Source: Desulfuromonas sp.
GTDB taxonomy: Bacteria; Desulfobacterota; Desulfuromonadia; Desulfuromonadales; SZUA-401
Length of the DNA: 18,115 nt
NCBI GenBank assembly: GCA_002869605.1
Contig: PKUI01000058.1
Coordinates: 1 to 18,115 of the forward strand
Direction: 5' to 3'
The translations under genes were made by a program, and so were the position numbers. This document shows positions 1 to 7,213 of this stretch, piece by piece (within the stretch, counting starts at the first letter, position 1; every line of letters begins with the position of its first letter). Under the pieces are notes generated by a model. That model ran no database searches and was not told the DNA's origin. It saw only the letters and a program-made list of their open reading frames with translations.

Positions 1-1
1 A

Positions 2-559
2 CGCGAGATGAAGAGTGCCGGCTGCTGGATGGCGAGCCTCGGCATCGAGAGCGGCGACCCCGAGCTGCTCGCCCAGCACCGCCAGAACCCCGACCTCGAT
101 ATGCTCGCCGGCAAGATCCGCATGATCAAGCAGGCCGGCATCCGCACCAAGGGGCTGCTGATGCTCGGGCTCCCCGGCGAGAGCGAGTAGAGCGTCAAGC
201 ACAGCATGGAGTATGTCTTCTCGCTGCCGATTGACGACTTCAACCTCGCCAAGTTCACCCCCTTTCCCGGCTCGCCGCTCTACGAGAAGATCCACGAGCT
301 CGGCAGCTTCGAGGAAGACTGGGAGAAGATGGACTGCATGCACTTCCAGTTCGTGCCGCACGGCTTCACGCGCGAGCGGCTCGAGGAGCTGTTCATCCAC
401 TTCTACAAGAGCCACTTCCAGCGCCCGCGGGTGCTGCTCGGTTACATGGCGATGCTCTGGAAGTCACCCGACAGCTGGAAACGCTTTCTGCTCAACCTCA
501 CCGATTTCTTGCGCTTCGCGCGGGGCAACAAGCGGGTCGCGGAGGAGAGCGATGCCTGA
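2..559 (+). CDS. Radical SAM protein, 3' part, with an in-frame TAG
   Basis: This is the C-terminal part of a radical SAM enzyme, probably of the cobalamin-binding B12/radical SAM class. The 5' end, with the CxxxCxxC cluster motif, lies off the left edge. Visible family landmarks are GIESG (nt 41-55), the GLxMLGLPGE strand (about nt 152-181) and FTPFPGSPLYE (about nt 256-288), all typical of the second half of the radical SAM barrel. A TAG at 188-190 interrupts the frame between GESE and SVKHSMEY. Homologous proteins usually carry Glu or Thr at this place, and the protein continues without frameshift to TGA at 557-559. The gene overlaps the glycosyltransferase start by 8 bp, so they are cotranscribed. 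Radical SAM proteins occur in ladderane-like and other lipid clusters; the substrate here is unknown. It may be a recent pseudogene, a sequencing error or a recoded amber. Family call is sure; functionality is not. Confidence 0.82.
188..190 (+). other. In-frame TAG inside the radical SAM gene
   Basis: Codon 63 of the visible fragment is TAG. Conserved family sequence continues on both sides in the same frame, so only this codon breaks the gene. A single G-to-T change from GAG (Glu) would explain it. Confidence 0.9.
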
Positions 560-1718
560 AGCATTGCGTGTGCTGGCGGTGATCCCGCTCTACAACCACG
601 GTGCCACCGTACGCGCCGTTGCCGAAAAGACCCTCGCGATACTCCCCGATCTGCTTGTGGTCGACGACGGCAGCAGTGACGACGGCGCCAAAACCCTCGT
701 CGACCTGCCGCTAACGCTGCTGCAGCACGAACAGAACTGCGGCAAGGGTGCCGCGCTGATGAGTGCTGCAGAGTATGCCAAACAGCACGGTTTCAGCCAC
801 ATCCTGACCCTCGACGCCGACGGCCAGCACGACCCGGCCGACATCCCCGGCATGCTCGAGGTTCTCGAGCAGGACCCGCGCGCCATTGTGGTCGGCAAGC
901 GCGACTTCGACCAGGAGAGCATCCCCGGTAGCAGCCGTTTCGGGCGTGGCTTCTCCAACTTCTGGCTCCGCCTGCAGACCGGGAAAATCCTCGGCGACAC
1001 CCAGAGCGGCTTTCGCACCTACCCGCTCTACGTCCTCGAAGGGCTCTCCATCTGGACGCGCCGCTACAACTTCGAAATCGAGGTGCTGGTGCGCGCCGCC
1101 TGGGCCGGGGTGCCGCTGCGCGATGCGCCGATCTCGGTCTACTACCCGCCCGGCAAGGAGCGCATCTCGCATTTTCGCGGTTTCATGGACAACTGGCGGC
1201 TGACGCTGCTCAATACCCACCTGACCCTGCGCTCGATCGTGCCATGGCCGCACCGCAAGCTGATTCACGAAACGCAGGACCAGGCCAGGGTAAGCATCTT
1301 CCACCCGGTCCGCTCGCTACGCACCCTGCTGACCGAGAACAGTTCACCGCTGCAGCTCGCCTACGCCGCATTTGTCGGCGTGTTCCTCGGTGCCCTGCCA
1401 CTGCTGTTTGCCCACACCATCAGCATCCTGTTCGCCGCCGGCTTTCTGCGCCTCAACAAGGTTGCGGCGGTCGGAGCCAGTCAGCTCTGCATGCCGCCGC
1501 TGGTACCGGCGCTGTGCATCGAACTCGGCTACTACCTGCTCAACGGCCACTGGCTGACCGAGTTCACCCTCGAAACCCTCGGTTACCAGGGGCTGCAGCG
1601 TCTCTGGGAATGGCTGCTCGGCTCGCTGCTGTTGGGGCCACTGCTCGGCGGGCTCACCGCGCTGGTTGTCTACCTGGTGGCCCACTCGCTGCGGAGGGAA
1701 ATCGATGCCACGTCCTGA
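552..1718 (+). CDS. Family 2 glycosyltransferase fused to DUF2062
   Basis: The protein has 388 residues in two parts. Residues about 6-215 are a GT-A family 2 glycosyltransferase of the dolichyl-phosphate-mannose-synthase type: VVDDGSSD at 36-43 binds nucleotide-sugar, DADGQHD at 88-94 is the metal-binding DxD, and GDTQSGFR at 148-155 is the conserved acceptor-side motif. Residues about 250-385 form a hydrophobic DUF2062 domain with about three membrane helices, so the enzyme probably works at the cytoplasmic face of the inner membrane. The start ATG is preceded by GGAGGAG at 541-547, which settles the start against longer versions of the frame. It overlaps the radical SAM gene by 8 bp and the acyltransferase by 14 bp. 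GT2-DUF2062 fusions next to an acyltransferase, ACP and ketosynthases are common in aryl-polyene-like clusters. The sugar and acceptor are not known. Confidence 0.9.
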   Translation: MPEALRVLAVIPLYNHGATVRAVAEKTLAILPDLLVVDDGSSDDGAKTLVDLPLTLLQHEQNCGKGAALMSAAEYAKQHGFSHILTLDADGQHDPADIPGMLEVLEQDPRAIVVGKRDFDQESIPGSSRFGRGFSNFWLRLQTGKILGDTQSGFRTYPLYVLEGLSIWTRRYNFEIEVLVRAAWAGVPLRDAPISVYYPPGKERISHFRGFMDNWRLTLLNTHLTLRSIVPWPHRKLIHETQDQARVSIFHPVRSLRTLLTENSSPLQLAYAAFVGVFLGALPLLFAHTISILFAAGFLRLNKVAAVGASQLCMPPLVPALCIELGYYLLNGHWLTEFTLETLGYQGLQRLWEWLLGSLLLGPLLGGLTALVVYLVAHSLRREIDATS

Positions 1719-2685
1719 AGCAAACGGCTCTGAACAAAAGACCCGCTGGAGCAGCCGCAGCATCGGCAGCGCCTGGCAGCACCAGTTCTTCTACCTGCTG
1801 ATCCGTCTTGGCGGACGGCGCCTCGCCTACTTCTTTCTGGTGTTCGTGGTCGGCTACTACATGCTGCTGCGCCCCGACCAACGCGCCAAGACCCGGCCGT
1901 ACCTAGAACGGCGCTTCCCCGGCAGCGGCGCACTAGCGCGCTGGGCGCAGAGCTACCGCATGAGCTACAGCCTCGGCCAGGTGCTGATCGACCGCGCCAT
2001 CGTCGGCATCATCGGACCGGGGCAGATCGACGCGACGCTGCACGGCAAACAGGAGCTGCTTGAGCTGCTCGCGGAAAACCGCGGCCTGATCCTGGTCAAC
2101 GCGCACGTCGGCAGCTGGCAGGCGGCGATGTCGGCGCTCGGCTTCATGAAAAAACCGGTCAACCTGCTGATGCAGCGCGAGGAGGGGGATCTCGATCGCC
2201 ACTACTTCGAGCACCGCGGCGAGGATTCCCCTTACCGCATCATCGACCCGCGCGGTGAACTCGGTGGGGTGTTCGAGATGATCGAGGTGCTGAAAAAAGG
2301 CGAGGTGCTGTCGGTGATGGGCGACCGCATGCTCGGCGAGGATCGCAACGGCGTCGACGTCGAGTTTCTCGGCGGCAGCGTGACCATGCCGTTCTCCGCC
2401 TACAAGCTCGCCTCGGCAACCGGAGCACCGATCGTGGCGTTGCTATCCTACAAGACCGGGCCCAACAGTTACGCCCTGAAGATCTACGGCGTGATCCGCG
2501 TTCCGGGCAACCTGGGGCGCGGTCGCGAGGTGTTCATCCCTTACGTGCGCCAATTTGCCGCAGCGCTGGAGAATTATTGCCACGAGCATCCATTTCAGTT
2601 TTTCAATTTCTTCAACATGTGGCAGAATAACCCGGTTTACCCATCGCAAAATACGGGCAACCCCGATAAGGAGCAAGCTTCATGA
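1705..2685 (+). CDS. LpxL/HtrB-like lysophospholipid acyltransferase
   Basis: A 326-residue member of the lipid A biosynthesis acyltransferase superfamily. These membrane-associated enzymes move an acyl group from acyl-ACP to a lipid or glycolipid acceptor. A hydrophobic anchor at about 27-56 precedes the catalytic domain. The catalytic-His block is NAHVGSW at 132-138 (His134), and a GDRMLGED block follows around residue 210. The first position after the His motif that is usually acidic is not clearly acidic here, so I call this the broader COG4261-like branch rather than LpxL itself. ATG 1705 is chosen because GGAGG lies at 1693-1697; the frame can be extended upstream but without a ribosome site. 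It overlaps the stop of the glycosyltransferase and ends in ATGA overlap with the ACP gene. The adjoining ACP suggests it takes its chain directly from that carrier. Confidence 0.87.
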   Translation: MPRPEANGSEQKTRWSSRSIGSAWQHQFFYLLIRLGGRRLAYFFLVFVVGYYMLLRPDQRAKTRPYLERRFPGSGALARWAQSYRMSYSLGQVLIDRAIVGIIGPGQIDATLHGKQELLELLAENRGLILVNAHVGSWQAAMSALGFMKKPVNLLMQREEGDLDRHYFEHRGEDSPYRIIDPRGELGGVFEMIEVLKKGEVLSVMGDRMLGEDRNGVDVEFLGGSVTMPFSAYKLASATGAPIVALLSYKTGPNSYALKIYGVIRVPGNLGRGREVFIPYVRQFAAALENYCHEHPFQFFNFFNMWQNNPVYPSQNTGNPDKEQAS

Positions 2686-2933
2686 CCATCAAGGAAAAAC
2701 TCAAGAAAGTCCTGGTTGAAGACCTTAACCTCGAAGACCTCACCCCCGAAGAAATCGGCGACGACGAGGTCCTGTTCGGCGAAGGGCTCGGCCTCGATTC
2801 CCTCGACGCCGTCGAACTGGTCGTCATTGTCCAGAAACACTTCGGCGTCGAAATCAAGGACATGGAAGAGGGACGCCCCGCCTTCCAGACCATCAACACC
2901 CTGGCCAGCTACATCGAAGAAAAAACCGCCTGA
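2682..2933 (+). CDS. Acyl carrier protein (first of two)
   Basis: An 83-residue acidic, four-helix acyl carrier protein. The phosphopantetheine-attachment site is Ser40 in GLDSLDAVEL, the standard DSL motif at the start of helix II. Length and charge fit a stand-alone type II carrier. An AAGGAG ribosome site at 2668-2673 lies 8 nt before the ATG. The gene overlaps the acyltransferase by 4 bp and the ketosynthase by 1 bp (TGATG), so the three are translated together. It is very unlikely to be the housekeeping AcpP, because it is embedded in a dedicated cluster and not next to fabD, fabG or fabF in the usual order. It most likely carries the growing chain for the KS/CLF pair that follows. Confidence 0.94.
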   Translation: MTIKEKLKKVLVEDLNLEDLTPEEIGDDEVLFGEGLGLDSLDAVELVVIVQKHFGVEIKDMEEGRPAFQTINTLASYIEEKTA

Positions 2934-4126
2934 TGACTTCCGCCAAGGGCACGGACATAGCGGGCTTGGGGTGCCTGTGCGGCGCCGGTATGAACCTGCC
3001 CGAGTGCCTCGAGAGCATGTTCCGCGGTGAGCGCAACCCGCAGCCGCCGCGCGAGTTCGTCACCGACCACCCGGTGGTCTACCCGGTGCTCGAACTGCCT
3101 CGCCCTCTGGAAGTCCCCCTCGACCGTCCGGAACAGGAGTACACCCGCACCAGCCGCCTGGCGCTGGCTGCGGCCCGCGAGGCGCTGGCCGATGCCGGCC
3201 TCAGTGCTGCCGATCTGGCCGGGCTGAGGGTCGGTGTCTGCGTCGGCACCACGGTCGGCTGCGCCCTGAACTGCGACGACTTCTACCGTGACTACAAGGC
3301 CGACACCGAACCGGGCATGGGGATCATCGAACGCTTTCTACGCAGCAACCCGGCCAACGTAATTGCCCGTCAGCTAGGACTCGACGGTCCCTGCCAGACG
3401 GTAGTCAACGCCTGCTCGTCCGGCACCGACGCCTTCGGCATCGCCGCCAGCTGGCTACGCAGTGGGGCCTGCGATATGGTCATCGCCGGGGGCGCCGATG
3501 AGCTCTCAAGGGTCACCTACGCCGGCTTCAGCTCGCTGATGATCACCGACAGCGAAGCATGCAAGCCGTTCGACGTGCGCCGCAAGGGGCTCAACCTCGG
3601 CGAAGGGGCCGCAATGGCACTGCTGGTTCGCGACGGCCTGAACCTCGGCAAGCGCCGCGGCAGTCTGCTCGGCTACGGTTCGTCCTGCGACGCCTATCAC
3701 CTCACCGCCCCGCACCCCGAAGGCATCGGCCTTAAACGCGCCATCACCGAAGCCCTCACCCAGGCCGGGGTCTGTGCGAAAGAGATCGCCTTCATCAACG
3801 CCCACGGCACCGCGACCCCGGACAACGACCGCGCCGAGACCAAGGTGCTTGCAGAGGCCCTGCCCGGAATCCCCTTCCACTCGACCAAGGGCTTTACCGG
3901 GCACACCCTTGGAGCCTCCGGGGCCATCGAGGCCGTGTTTACCCTCGCCTTCCTCGAGCGGCGAGAAATCCCGCAGAGCATCGGCTTCGCCGAGCCCGAC
4001 CCGGAACTGCCACTGACCCCGGTGACGACCAATCTCGCGATCGACAAGCAGGTCGCTATCTCGGAGTCCCTCGCTTTCGGCGGCAACAACGCCGTTATCG
4101 TTCTCGGTGGAAAGGAGCTGGCGTGA
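2933..4126 (+). CDS. Beta-ketoacyl-ACP synthase, active (KS)
   Basis: A 397-residue FabF-like condensing enzyme with a complete catalytic set: Cys161 in NACSSGTDA, His291 in NAHGTATPDND, Lys319 and His324 in KGFTGHTLGASG. The FGGNNA loop near residue 382 also fits. It catalyses decarboxylative Claisen condensation of malonyl-ACP with an acyl-ACP. It overlaps the ACP by 1 bp and is followed, also by 1-bp overlap, by a second ketosynthase-like gene without catalytic residues. That pairing is characteristic of KS/CLF heterodimers in type II polyketide and aryl-polyene systems. The protein has an intact nucleophile, and no odd base composition is evident. Its product length cannot be told from sequence. 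Confidence 0.95.
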   Translation: MTSAKGTDIAGLGCLCGAGMNLPECLESMFRGERNPQPPREFVTDHPVVYPVLELPRPLEVPLDRPEQEYTRTSRLALAAAREALADAGLSAADLAGLRVGVCVGTTVGCALNCDDFYRDYKADTEPGMGIIERFLRSNPANVIARQLGLDGPCQTVVNACSSGTDAFGIAASWLRSGACDMVIAGGADELSRVTYAGFSSLMITDSEACKPFDVRRKGLNLGEGAAMALLVRDGLNLGKRRGSLLGYGSSCDAYHLTAPHPEGIGLKRAITEALTQAGVCAKEIAFINAHGTATPDNDRAETKVLAEALPGIPFHSTKGFTGHTLGASGAIEAVFTLAFLERREIPQSIGFAEPDPELPLTPVTTNLAIDKQVAISESLAFGGNNAVIVLGGKELA

Positions 4127-5205
4127 TGCGTCTGGCCATTGAAGGGATCGGCCTCAGCGGCGGCTTCGGCAACGGCGTTGACGCGCTACGTAACGTGCTG
4201 CAGTCGGGCCACGTCGCACCGCAAACCTACACCCTGGAACGCGAATCGGGAGAGCGCAGTTTCCCCGCCTACCTCGCCACGCCGGAAGGGCTCGACGACT
4301 TTATCCCCAAGCGCGCCCTGCGTCGCATCGACCAGTACGGCAAGCTGACCCTGCTCGGCGCCTGCCTGGCGCTTCAGGATGCCGGCATTCTCGATGAATC
4401 CCGCGAGCGCCTCGGGGTGGTGATCGCCTCCGGCTACGGGGCCCTCAAGACCACCTTCTCCTTTCTCGACTCGTACCTCGATTTCGGTTACGCCTGCAGC
4501 TCGCCGACCCACTTTTCCAACTCGGTGCACAACGCCGCCGCGGCTCACGTCTCGATGCAGCTCAAGGCGACCGCGCCGAGCCTGACGGTCAGCCAGTTCG
4601 AGATGTCAACGGCCTCGGCCCTGCTCACCGCCCGCCAATGGCTCGCCGAAGACAGGGTCGACCGGGTGCTGTTCGGCGCCATCGACGAGCACTGCGCCGT
4701 CCTCAGTTACTGCCGCGAACGCTTTTTCGACAGCGGCGAACAGGGACCACTCGAGCCGTACGCCTTCGATCGACAAACGGCCGTGGCCGGCGAGGGGGGC
4801 GCCTTTTTTGTGCTTTCCAAGGAACACCCGGACGCACGCTACGGACATGTCGACGAGATAGTGCTCGGTAACGCCACGGTGCGCACACCACAGCTCCCTG
4901 AGCTGCCGCTGGTGATCGGGGCGGACGGGCACCGCGAATGCGGCGCCTGGTACCCGAAGGTCGCCGCCAACTGTGCCGCCAGCATGGCCTTCGCGCCGCT
5001 TTATGGCAGCTTCCCGGCCGCTGCAGCCCTCGACCTTGCCGCCGCAGCCATCATGCTGGCCGATGACACCCTTTATCCTTCTCCGGTCGCCGACCCGTCT
5101 GCAGCTGTTTCGCCACTGCTGCAACAACGTCCTGTACAAAGCGGCCTCGCCTGCCTCAAGTTCGGAACCGGGGGGGATTACAGCCTGATCCAGTTGAGCC
5201 GTTAG
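4126..5205 (+). CDS. Ketosynthase-like protein lacking the active site (chain-length-factor-like)
   Basis: A 359-residue thiolase-fold protein related to the N-terminal beta-ketoacyl synthase family seen in aryl-polyene clusters (SPTHFSNSVHNAAA at 126-139). Aligned by eye with its neighbour, the nucleophilic Cys is replaced by Glu159 (SQFEMSTAS), the first His block reads GADGH without HGT, and the second (KVAANCAAS, near 278-286) lacks the His. It should not condense chains itself, and a chain-length-factor role with the preceding ketosynthase is the simplest reading. ATG 4126 is preferred over GTG 4123 because GGAG at 4114-4117 is then 8 nt away and the overlap is the same TGATG as upstream. 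This is the only gene here that ends in TAG. Reading through would add 26 residues to a TAA at 5281. Confidence 0.83.
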   Translation: MRLAIEGIGLSGGFGNGVDALRNVLQSGHVAPQTYTLERESGERSFPAYLATPEGLDDFIPKRALRRIDQYGKLTLLGACLALQDAGILDESRERLGVVIASGYGALKTTFSFLDSYLDFGYACSSPTHFSNSVHNAAAAHVSMQLKATAPSLTVSQFEMSTASALLTARQWLAEDRVDRVLFGAIDEHCAVLSYCRERFFDSGEQGPLEPYAFDRQTAVAGEGGAFFVLSKEHPDARYGHVDEIVLGNATVRTPQLPELPLVIGADGHRECGAWYPKVAANCAASMAFAPLYGSFPAAAALDLAAAAIMLADDTLYPSPVADPSAAVSPLLQQRPVQSGLACLKFGTGGDYSLIQLSR

Positions 5206-5215
5206 AGGGGACACC

Positions 5216-5764
5216 ATGCGCCACCCCCTGCCGCTCCTGGCTCTTTGCTTATCTCTTCTATGGAACGCCCCCGCATGGGGTAACGATGTCCCGGCCCGCT
5301 TCGGCCTAGCGACGCTTGCCGGCACCACCAAAGCCCCGGAAAAGATCGGCATCAACATTCTCCAGGTCTTTGCGCTGTACGACTACGAGAATTTCGCAGG
5401 ACACCCGGCGCCCGAGAACCTGCGTCTCAGGCTCGAGGGAAACCTCGGCATCACCAACGACGGGCACGACAAGAGCTTTGCCTCGGTTAATGCCCTGGGG
5501 CTCTACTACCTCGGCCGCTTCGGCAAGAGCTGGCGCCCCTACGGCGAGGCCGGCGTCGGCATCATCTACAGCGACTTCCGCCTGCGCGGCCAGGACTACT
5601 ACCTCAACTTCAACCCGCAGGTCGGCGCCGGTCTGGAATTTACTTTCAACAACGGCAGCGCCCTGCAGCTCGGTTGCCGCTTCCATCACATTTCCAATGC
5701 CAGCCTCGGCGCCCACAACCGAGGCGTCGACAGCATGCTGATAATGCTCGGCTGGCATTTCTGA
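5216..5764 (+). CDS. PagL-like lipid A 3-O-deacylase family protein, copy 1
   Basis: A 182-residue protein with a signal peptide (about 1-22, ending PAWG) and alternating short strands, as expected for an eight-stranded outer-membrane barrel. PagL-family enzymes remove the 3-O acyl chain of lipid A. The C-terminal signature is present: His158 and Ser160 in HHISNASLG, Asn168, and a final LGWHF ending in an aromatic residue. In Pseudomonas PagL the third catalytic residue is Glu140, and the equivalent position here is Asp172. RBS AGAGGGG ends 5 nt before the ATG. It lies 10 bp after the CLF-like gene and 26 bp before a second copy, so it is probably part of the same operon. Whether it acts on lipid A or on the cluster's own product is unknown. 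Confidence 0.85.
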   Translation: MRHPLPLLALCLSLLWNAPAWGNDVPARFGLATLAGTTKAPEKIGINILQVFALYDYENFAGHPAPENLRLRLEGNLGITNDGHDKSFASVNALGLYYLGRFGKSWRPYGEAGVGIIYSDFRLRGQDYYLNFNPQVGAGLEFTFNNGSALQLGCRFHHISNASLGAHNRGVDSMLIMLGWHF

Positions 5765-5790
5765 CACCGACTGTCCATGGAGAGACCTAC

Positions 5791-6342
5791 GTGAAACGGA
5801 CCCTGGCCAGCCTCGTTTTACTGTTCTGCATCCTGCACGTGCTTCCGGCCGCAGCCGCTGAGCACCCTCCCCCCCGCTACGGCTTCGCCACCCTGCACGG
5901 GTCCAGCTACGACCCGGAGCGGATCGGCCTGAGCATCCTGCAGGCGTTCGTTCTCTACGACTACGAGCAAATCTTCTGGCACCGGGCTCCGGAGTCGCTG
6001 CGCCTCAAGTTCGAAGGGAACCTCGGCGTGACTACCGACGGCCGGGCGCGCAGCTTCGGCTCTCTGAACATGCTGGCCCTCTATTACCTCGAGCCGCTCG
6101 GCAAGCGCTGGCGCCCCTACGGCGAGGCCGGCATCGGGCTGATCTATACCGACTTCCACGTCGAAGATCAGGGACTGCACCTGAATTTCAACCCCCAGTT
6201 CGGGGCCGGCATCGAGTACCAACTCGACAACCATCAGGCGCTGTTCGGAGGCTTGCGCCTTCACCACCTCTCCAACGGCAACCTGTACAAGGACAACCGC
6301 GGCATCAACTCGTGGCTACTGATGCTCGGCTGCAAGTTCTAA
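5791..6342 (+). CDS. PagL-like protein, copy 2, catalytic acid replaced
   Basis: A 183-residue tandem paralogue of the preceding gene, with a signal peptide (about 1-23, ending AAAAE) and a beta-barrel-like pattern. By eye the two copies share over half their residues, including DYE, LRLxxEGNLG, GKxWRPYGEAG and LNFNPQ. His159 and Ser161 of the HxS pair are kept (HHLSNGNL), but the position that is Glu140 in Pseudomonas PagL is Asn173 (DNRGINSW). It may therefore be weakened, inactive or specialised. GTG 5791 is chosen because GGAGAG at 5779-5784 precedes it by 6 nt and the signal peptide begins there; the frame is open further upstream but overlaps copy 1. TAA ends the gene. Confidence 0.82.
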   Translation: MKRTLASLVLLFCILHVLPAAAAEHPPPRYGFATLHGSSYDPERIGLSILQAFVLYDYEQIFWHRAPESLRLKFEGNLGVTTDGRARSFGSLNMLALYYLEPLGKRWRPYGEAGIGLIYTDFHVEDQGLHLNFNPQFGAGIEYQLDNHQALFGGLRLHHLSNGNLYKDNRGINSWLLMLGCKF

Positions 6343-6393
6343 TCTATCTGCTCCCGAAACGACTGCAGACTTCCACCTGTGCCGGTTTAATGC

Positions 6394-6399
6394 TAGAGT
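6394..6399 (+). promoter_or_regulatory. Weak candidate -10 element before the ABC genes
   Basis: TGC followed by TAGAGT resembles an extended -10 element, but the hexamer 17 nt upstream (TTCCAC at 6371-6376) is a poor -35. The 93-bp gap after the PagL genes is the only place between 552 and 8524 where a fresh start seems possible. Confidence 0.25.
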
Positions 6400-6435
6400 G
6401 CGGCGCTGACACCATGCCACCGATGGAGCCCTTTT

Positions 6436-7203
6436 TTGAGCACGAGCCCACCTGCAATCCGATACGCCCTGCATGCGCAAGAGCTGCGCTTTCGCTATCG
6501 CCGTACCCTTCCCGAGGCGGTGGCCGGCGTCGACCTGGCCATCCCGGAAGGTCAGATTTACGGGCTTCTCGGTCCCAACGGGGCCGGCAAAACCACCACC
6601 ATCTCCCTGCTCAGCACCCTGTTCAAACCCTGCGACGGCCGCCTCGAGGTGGTGGGGATCGACGCCCTGCGCCAGCCGCGCAAGGCACGCCCGCATATCG
6701 GCCTGGTCCCCCAGGAAATCGCCCTCTACCCGCAACTCAGCGCCCGTGAGAACCTTGCCTACTTCGGCCGGCTCTACGGCCTCTCGGGAAATCGCCTGCG
6801 CGAGCGCATCGAGCTCTGCCTCGAGCTGGTCGGACTCACCGAGCACGCAGCGAGGAAGGTCGAGACCTATTCGGGGGGTATGAAACGACGCGCCAACCTC
6901 GCCGCCGGGATCGTCCACGAACCGAAACTGCTGTTCCTCGACGAACCGACCGTCGGCATCGACGCCCAGTAGCGCACGGTCCTGCTTGCCAACCTGCGGC
7001 ATCTTCAGGAACAGGGGATGACCATGATCTACACCACGCACTACATGGAAGAGGCCGAGCAGCTCTGCCCGCGCCTGGCGATTATCGACCACGGGCGGAT
7101 CATTGCCGAAGGGAGCCCGTCGGAGCTGATCGCCGCCGAAGAAAACTGCCGTAACCTGGAAGACCTGTTTCTGCACATGACCGGTCGCCAGCTGCGCGAC
7201 TGA
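6436..7203 (+). CDS. ABC exporter ATP-binding protein with an in-frame TAG
   Basis: A 255-residue nucleotide-binding subunit (counting the amber codon). Walker A is GPNGAGKTT at 46-54, the Q-loop is around VPQEIAL at 91-97, the ABC signature is YSGGMKRR at 145-152, and Walker B is LLFLDEP at 165-171 with D-loop GID at 174-176. After the TAG at codon 179 the frame continues with the H-loop THYMEEAEQL and the usual C-terminal helix. The D-loop is normally followed by PQSR, and the TAG sits exactly where Ser is expected. Without readthrough the product would lose the H-loop histidine and be inactive. The start is TTG, supported by GGAG at 6425-6428; ATGs nearby are in other frames. It ends 10 bp before its permease. 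The likely job is export or flipping of the cluster's lipid product. Confidence 0.88.
6970..6972 (+). other. In-frame TAG inside the ABC ATPase gene
   Basis: TAG lies between the D-loop and H-loop, at the position normally Ser in DPQSR-type sequences. A single C-to-A change from TCG (Ser) would create it. Conserved sequence continues in frame for 77 codons. Confidence 0.9.
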
Positions 7204-7213
7204 CGAGGAGACC

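Noticed and set aside
188..190. Selenocysteine or programmed frameshift as cause of the interruptions
   Set aside because: Selenocysteine uses TGA, and both genes stay in the same frame across the stop, so no frameshift is required.
213..551. Long N-terminal extension of the glycosyltransferase frame
   Set aside because: It is Ser/Arg/Thr-rich out-of-frame translation of the radical SAM gene. The good ribosome site at 541-547 places the real start at 552.
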